This document shows positions 59,133 through 64,000 of a stretch of 64,000 bases of DNA, in pieces (positions within the stretch are counted from its first letter, which is position 1; each line of letters opens with the position of its first letter). The DNA comes from Enoplolaimus lenunculus (taxonomy: Eukaryota > Nematoda > Enoplea > Enoplida > Thoracostomopsidae): positions 62,001 to 126,000 of the forward strand of contig JASANG010003532.1 of assembly GCA_030248215.1 (NCBI GenBank), written 5' to 3'. Below the pieces are notes generated by a model that made no database searches, was not told where the DNA came from, and saw only the letters and a program-made list of their open reading frames with translations. The position numbers and the translations under genes were made by a program.

Positions 59133-62100
59133 TCACCCAGACCCCACCGTTTCCTGCTTCCCGCGTTTGATTTCAAATTTCGGCAAGTACAGTCCAAATT
59201 TCGATTCAATTGTCTCGAATGTAGCTTTTGCTAGCTTATATCCGCCTACATGATCCGGATTCTCAGAGCGTTCGTCGTGTAACGTCTTATGACCCGATTT
59301 TTCTGAGCCTGCAGGTCGATTTCCTGCAAAATCAACGTAAAACACCCGCTGCAGCAGTTCATACGTCAATAGTGTAACACCAAATTGCGGCGATGAACGG
59401 CATACCCGTGCTCCGGCGCCTTTCCAAAGCGCTTTGAATCCTTCTTCGCGCAGAATTTTACGATAGCAGTCATATACGCCTGAGTATGTTGTTTGACCAG
59501 CACGCGCGGCAACCTGTAACCAAATTGAAACAAAACCGTATCTCGCGCAGTCCTTGGACAAAAACACCGTCAGTATTCGGCAAAAACAACCTACTGGAGA
59601 CCGGATTAGTAGGCATAGTCTTGCCGGCGGCTGTTTATCGCTACTCGAATATTGACGATTGTGGCCTCTAAATATCATACATCGGCTTTTGCGCAATGTT
59701 TGAGATGCGCAAGTCAAGAAGTTCGTGAATTTGAAAACCTATAGAAACCAATCTTTAAATGGTGATAGGTGGTACATACCTTTGAGAATGTGGGCCCTGG
59801 TTCCGTCGAATAATTTCCTATCCGGTTCCGGTAGCTCCCTGCTCCCGACCACTGTTACCCTCTGAGCGCCCTCCTTACCTGCAACCGGGTTTTAATCACA
59901 TCGGCAGGTGTCACCAGGGCAGCCGCAGGGACTCCAGCGATTAAAGCAGACGCAAACAGCGACGCTGGCGAATTATGACCATTTTCATCAACCATCGCCA
60001 GTTTTGAATGCGCATAAACGGGAAAATATATTGCTGAAAACGGTATGTCGCGAAGGAAGCACGCTTTAGCGCCTTTATACAGGCCAAAAAATCCTAAATC
60101 GCGCAACACGGTGAATACGTTCACTTTTGGACCCGAGTGAATTTCGCCCGCGACCTGTGTGCATAGTAAATAATAAAGCGATGTTTGAATACTGCAAAAT
60201 TATAATATGTAACAACAAGCTAAAATATTATTTTTTCAAACTTGCATTGTATTGAGAGAAAAACCAAAATTCGAAAACAGACAAACATACTTAAAGGTTG
60301 AATGCTACAACGGACGAGCTAGAAATCTAGTACAAACTAAACCCCTTTCTTGAAAGTACAAACTAAACCCCTTTCTCCAAGTCATTAAATTAATCTCTGA
60401 AAATGTTATTGCAAACACCTCTAGTTGCCGAAGCTAAATTTCAACAGTGTGCAACGTAATTTAATTGTAAACTCTTAAAGCGATCATACCTACAGCCTAC
60501 ATCGAAGAAATTCCCAATATATTGAATTCTAAACCCTCAAACACAGTCTTACGTACCTGAAGTCGAATTTTGACAATCTCCAACGGATTAGTGAACATTA
60601 CTTGCGACGCACCGCCACACCCGCCGGCGATAATTTCAGCCCACAACGGGATCCGGCCACCAGAAGTGAACTTATCGCGTACAAAATCGTTCATCGTTAG
60701 TTTGATCGCTTTTTCAGGTGCAACTCCCACCAACTGCGGAAGTAATCCACGATACAGTCCGACCACTCCTTCATGTCGTACAACTTTACGAAAACAATCA
60801 AAGCTATTTTTGTACATCAGTTCGCCAATATAACTGCCGCTGCGTTGATTTTGCATACGAGTTTTAACTAAAACAGCAAACAAAATTATAATACGAAATG
60901 GTGCAACATAAAAATGTTCTTTATGAGGTTTCATCGATCCAGATAGATACAGGTTTCATCGATCCAGATAGATACATAGTTTATGTTAGGGGCCTGCCCA
61001 CTAAGCCGAAGCCTGAACATAAGCGTAATGCTAAGCGCAAACTTGTTAGTATCTGAGTCACCCATTCCCTCTGTCTCCAGTGGGCAGGCCCCAATCGTTA
61101 AAATTGGCCGATAGAAAAATATTGAGAGGAATATCTAAAGTCTCGACGGCATCCAAGTGCTACATATTACTAAAATCACTAATTAGCGCACGCACAACAA
61201 ACAGAAATCAATTTACTTCACAAACATAAAGCTATGCACAACTATGAGAAATGCTACGATAGTACTAGTTTTAATAGCAATTTCAGAGTATCCTCATGTA
61301 CTTCTGCGAATTTAGCATCCATGCACTTGCCATTTTCTACTTAAGTAATAGAGCTCTAAATTTTTGCCATCTGAGTTCAATTCAATGCGATACAGTCAAT
61401 TTAAGACTTTAGCTCATAAAGCAATCAACCAAAACATTTTTTCCAGATGTCAAAAAAGCGAAAAAAGCAAATCTTTTAAAAAGATTCAGTGATAGTAATA
61501 GAGCTCTAGCTAATTTTGTTAAATTTCTTGCTAGAAAAAACCTTGGCACACCTTTTCCGCCATCAAGTACACAACGTGTTATAATGCTGTAACCAAAACA
61601 TTTTTTCCAGATGTCAAAAAAGCGAAAAAAAGCAAATCTTTTAAAAAGATTCAGTGATAGTAATAGAGCTCTAGCTAATTTTGTTAAATTTATTGCTAGA
61701 AAAAACCTTGGCACACCTTTTCCGCCATCAAGTACACAACGTGTTATAATGCTGTCAGTTTGTAAACGATACTTTAGCGTTTTCGCAATCGTAACACTAA
61801 TCTGATCATGCAATCGCTATCACGACTAAACTAAGACCCGTATTCGCAAATAGTTGCAGCACAACTACTCGCAAGTTAGCGATTATCAGTTTTTCATCCG
61901 AAAGCACGCGGATTAATAAGTAACAAGGTCTATTGCACGAATTTTTTTAAACCAACTGCTGATAATTACTTTATTTAAATTCTTTCTACAAACAGTTAAT
62001 GTCTTTTCATAAGAATATGATTTGGTGTAAATTTTAAAACTAAAATATACGTATTATTCATATTATGTCACATTATTGTTAATTTAAATACTTCAACAAG

Positions 62101-62969
62101 ACTCTGAATTTTAATTACACCCTGGCGAATTGCAGTTTTCGTAGGTGCTACACAAATTGAGAATACGGGCCCGCACAACTACCCTTACCTATACTTCGTT
62201 GACTAGCTGTAGTCAATCAGATAATAAATTGTACAGAGCTTTCTGAACGAAGGTTTCAACGTTTCATAATGAGTTAATATTACTAGCTAACATGTGTTAG
62301 GGAGTTTCTGTAAACTTTTCCAGGCTCGGGCTTGTTTGGTTCAGAAATTGCAAGACCTATCACAAATTGGTGAAGAAATACTCCGTTTAATAATAGTTAC
62401 AGATTATATTATACCATTAACTGTCATCTAATAATGCGGACCCAAAAATTGCAACCATTACCAAAGCTTCTGTACTCCGCTGTAGCCAGTATTCTCAATT
62501 ATGCGCAACACCTATGTATAATCATTTGGCGATAGGTCTTGTAATTTTAAAACCAGCGACAGCAATTATTTGGAATTTTGCATTTTACCTCGATTAGTCC
62601 ATATTATTAAGAGTTAGAATAAAGCCAGCTTATAAAATTATTGCCACAGCAATTAGACAAACGAGATTTTATTCGTCTCATGTGGTGTCTTGTGTACACT
62701 GGATCAAAAATAAAAAGCCAGTTTTTAAAGTTAAAAGTACTTCTACATCAGCAAAGCTCAAACATACCTAAATCAATCGGATACACCGCAGTAGCACCAG
62801 CAGCACCTGCAATCGATCCCATTGTGAACCGATAAGCCGATTCCAAAAATTGAACTATAAAACCACGATCTTGTTGAGTTTCAGCCAATTTAAGATTAGT
62901 CAATCTGATAATATTCGATACACGCTTGAGCCGTTCAGGATCGATGCGCTCCAAATCTTGGAACACAAT
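59133..62969 (-). CDS. SLC25A12/13: Mitochondrial aspartate/glutamate carrier (aralar/citrin, SLC25A12/13), C-terminal carrier domain
   Basis: Exons in transcript order: 62969-62768, 60867-60557, 60154-59879, 59513-59133 (stop); 389 residues in phase. The protein exchanges mitochondrial aspartate for cytosolic glutamate plus a proton across the inner membrane and serves the malate-aspartate shuttle. All three mitochondrial-carrier repeats are present with their signatures: [19 protein letters not shown] and [10 protein letters not shown], with [42 protein letters not shown] and [21 protein letters not shown]. Residues before ESAYRF match the helix linking the EF-hand and carrier domains. Human citrin and aralar are about 675 residues, so the N-terminal Ca2+-sensing EF-hand half (about 300 residues) lies right of 64000 or in unrecognised exons. 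Typical C-terminus [10 protein letters not shown] then GLYLPKF. One orthologue serves for both vertebrate paralogues in most invertebrates. Confidence 0.96.
60907..60980. repeat. Direct duplication of 26 bp
   Basis: GGTTTCATCGATCCAGATAGATACA is present twice head to tail, between the acceptor side of carrier exon 60867-60557 and the small inverted-repeat element at 60989. A similar 20-22 bp duplication (GTACAAACTAAACCCCTTTC) lies at 60329-60376. Confidence 0.75.
60989..61091. mobile_element. 103-bp MITE with 14-bp terminal inverted repeats
   Basis: GGGGCCTGCCCACT at the left and AGTGGGCAGGCCCC at the right are exact inverted repeats. The interior (CCGAAGCCTGAACATAAGCG) resembles the AAGCTTAAGC repeats. 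It lies in the 1.9-kb carrier intron. Flanks TTA and AAT give no clear target duplication. Confidence 0.75.
61427..61755. repeat. Head-to-tail duplication of a 164-bp unit
   Basis: AACCAAAACATTTTTTCCAG to AACGTGTTATAATGCTGT occurs at 61427-61590 and again at 61591-61755 with only a couple of changes. On the plus strand each unit can read [16 protein letters not shown] and onward for about 48 codons before a stop. The fragment AGTAATAGAGCTCTA also lies at 61343. Located in the carrier intron 60868-62767. Confidence 0.85.
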
Positions 62970-63159
62970 CTAAAGAAAAAAGAACAATACAAACGAAAAC
63001 ACTAAACGGTTATTTAAAACATTTTTTGTTGCAGCTGTGAACACGCGAACTTTCTTTCGCTAGCTTTTTAGGCTAGAACTCTGGTAGTATTCACTCATTA
63101 CAGTACCGTACGTAGCGGGAAATTTTAAGTATATCTCGATGTCATGGCACGACCGAATA

Positions 63160-63590
63160 ATAATTTAGGATACCTGAACCAGATCCGGATACTGAACTTT
63201 TATCGTAACCGGATATTAACCCGAAATAACATCTAAATTTGTGCACTGGCAGAAGTATTTGACTCGGACAAAAGTACGCTTTCGGAATTAGTATATTGTT
63301 AGTTTCGATTTTTGATTTTTACTGCAATGTATAAAAACCTGATTAGTTAATTGACTAGCTTGAGTTTTTCATTTTTAGTTCAGATTGGAAAAATTGAATT
63401 TCTTGAATTGCCCAGAAATGCAATCGGAGCAAGATGTAAACGACGCTCTATTGTAAAAATTAATTTTTGAAATGAGGGCTCACCACCGAAAATATCCGGT
63501 CTCGGTAGTTTTATGCCAAATAGAGGAACCGGATACACATCAATTTTGCCGGGAAATAAATGGGATTCGAAAATTCGGTGGCACCCTGCT
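63160..63590. mobile_element. CCGGATAC-family element, diverged
   Basis: Left part AACCAGATCCGGATACTG, then GTAACCGGATATTAACCCG; right part GGAACCGGATACACATC, ending GGTGGCACCCTG at about 63589. TTGAGTTTTTCATTTTTAGTTCAG in the middle also occurs in 51126-51516. The left end is not sharp. Confidence 0.6.
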
Positions 63591-63954
63591 AGATGTATCG
63601 ACTGAATAACATCTAGTTTTGTTTGCAATTCAGTTGATTGGTATTGAGAGCATGCAAAACCGTATAACTTAAAGAATTTATTTTCAAACGGCAAGTAACA
63701 ACAAACTTTTGTACAGCCTTATTCTTAAGTTTACCATATTGAAGACAACATATATTACCATTTGCTGAAACCTGGAATATAATGAGTTTCAGAAACTTAC
63801 GTTGCAATAAAATAACAACGGTTGCTAAAAATAGCGAAAAAATTATATCTAAAAATCAACAAATGCAATAGACATCCATTTTTGTGAACATTGAGCAGAA
63901 AAGCAGGAACTTGTTTTCCATTGGTCTCTGGTTGAAACATACCGTCTCACAAAA

Positions 63955-64000
63955 CTGATGCCGAAACCAGCCAAAGTCGAGATCGCACATCCCTGCCTTT
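63955..64000. mobile_element. End of a CCGAGACC-family MITE, cut by the window edge
   Basis: GTCGAGATCGCACATCCCTG matches the terminal sequence of the element at 21075-21485. Only the right end is in the window. Confidence 0.55.

Noticed and set aside
63613-63807. Possible additional carrier exon (VSANGNICCLQYGK... after an acceptor-like ATATTCCAG)
   Set aside because: No match to the EF-hand or linker region of aralar/citrin and no clear donor.
1-64000. Retroelement or virus-derived genes, CRISPR arrays, bacterial operons
   Set aside because: No reverse transcriptase, integrase, capsid or envelope-like frame, no long terminal repeats, and no regular direct repeat with unique spacers; tandem arrays found here have no spacers.

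Overview
The window is nuclear DNA from an invertebrate metazoan. Genes are split by GT-AG introns, the sequence is AT-rich, and short non-autonomous DNA transposons fill introns and intergenic space. The proteins are animal-type: an OGFOD2 oxygenase, a GPAT3/4 acyltransferase, an aralar/citrin carrier, a C2H2 zinc-finger protein and a nicotinic-like ligand-gated channel. I cannot name the phylum. I saw no reverse transcriptase, integrase, capsid or transposase ORF, no rRNA and no CRISPR array.

Layout. (1) 1649-8263, minus strand: an OGFOD2-like 2-oxoglutarate/Fe(II) oxygenase in at least six exons; one middle exon and the start were not found. (2) 11870-16581, minus strand: a C2H2 zinc-finger gene with two near-duplicate fingers in separate exons. 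(3) 17500-18600: a cluster of tRNA-derived SINE-like repeats between this gene and the divergent GPAT gene. (4) 18748-26196, plus strand: a complete 12-exon GPAT3/4-type glycerol-3-phosphate acyltransferase; all junction phases agree and it encodes 547 residues. (5) 26197-39174: 13 kb without a recognisable gene, made largely of MITE-like families, some nested. (6) 39175-46450, plus strand: a complete 8-exon pentameric ligand-gated ion channel subunit of 546 residues whose Cys-loop region has no cysteine. (7) 46451-58466: mostly repeats, with one unidentified minus-strand exon at about 51622-51857; another such exon lies at 58467-58753. (8) 59133-62969, minus strand: the carrier domain of a mitochondrial aspartate/glutamate carrier; its EF-hand half lies beyond the right edge.

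The genes form no operon or cluster; they are ordinary host genes embedded in repeats. What stands out is the cysteine-less channel, the repeat landscape (several families with CAGGG-type ends, probable 8-bp target duplications and family-specific arrays of short GC-rich motifs), a block where two elements share three copies of one 8-bp target, and an inverted pair of one element flanking two in-frame exons of the acyltransferase.

Exon coordinates were read by eye from splice signals, phase and family conservation. Expect errors of a base or so, notably near 44794.
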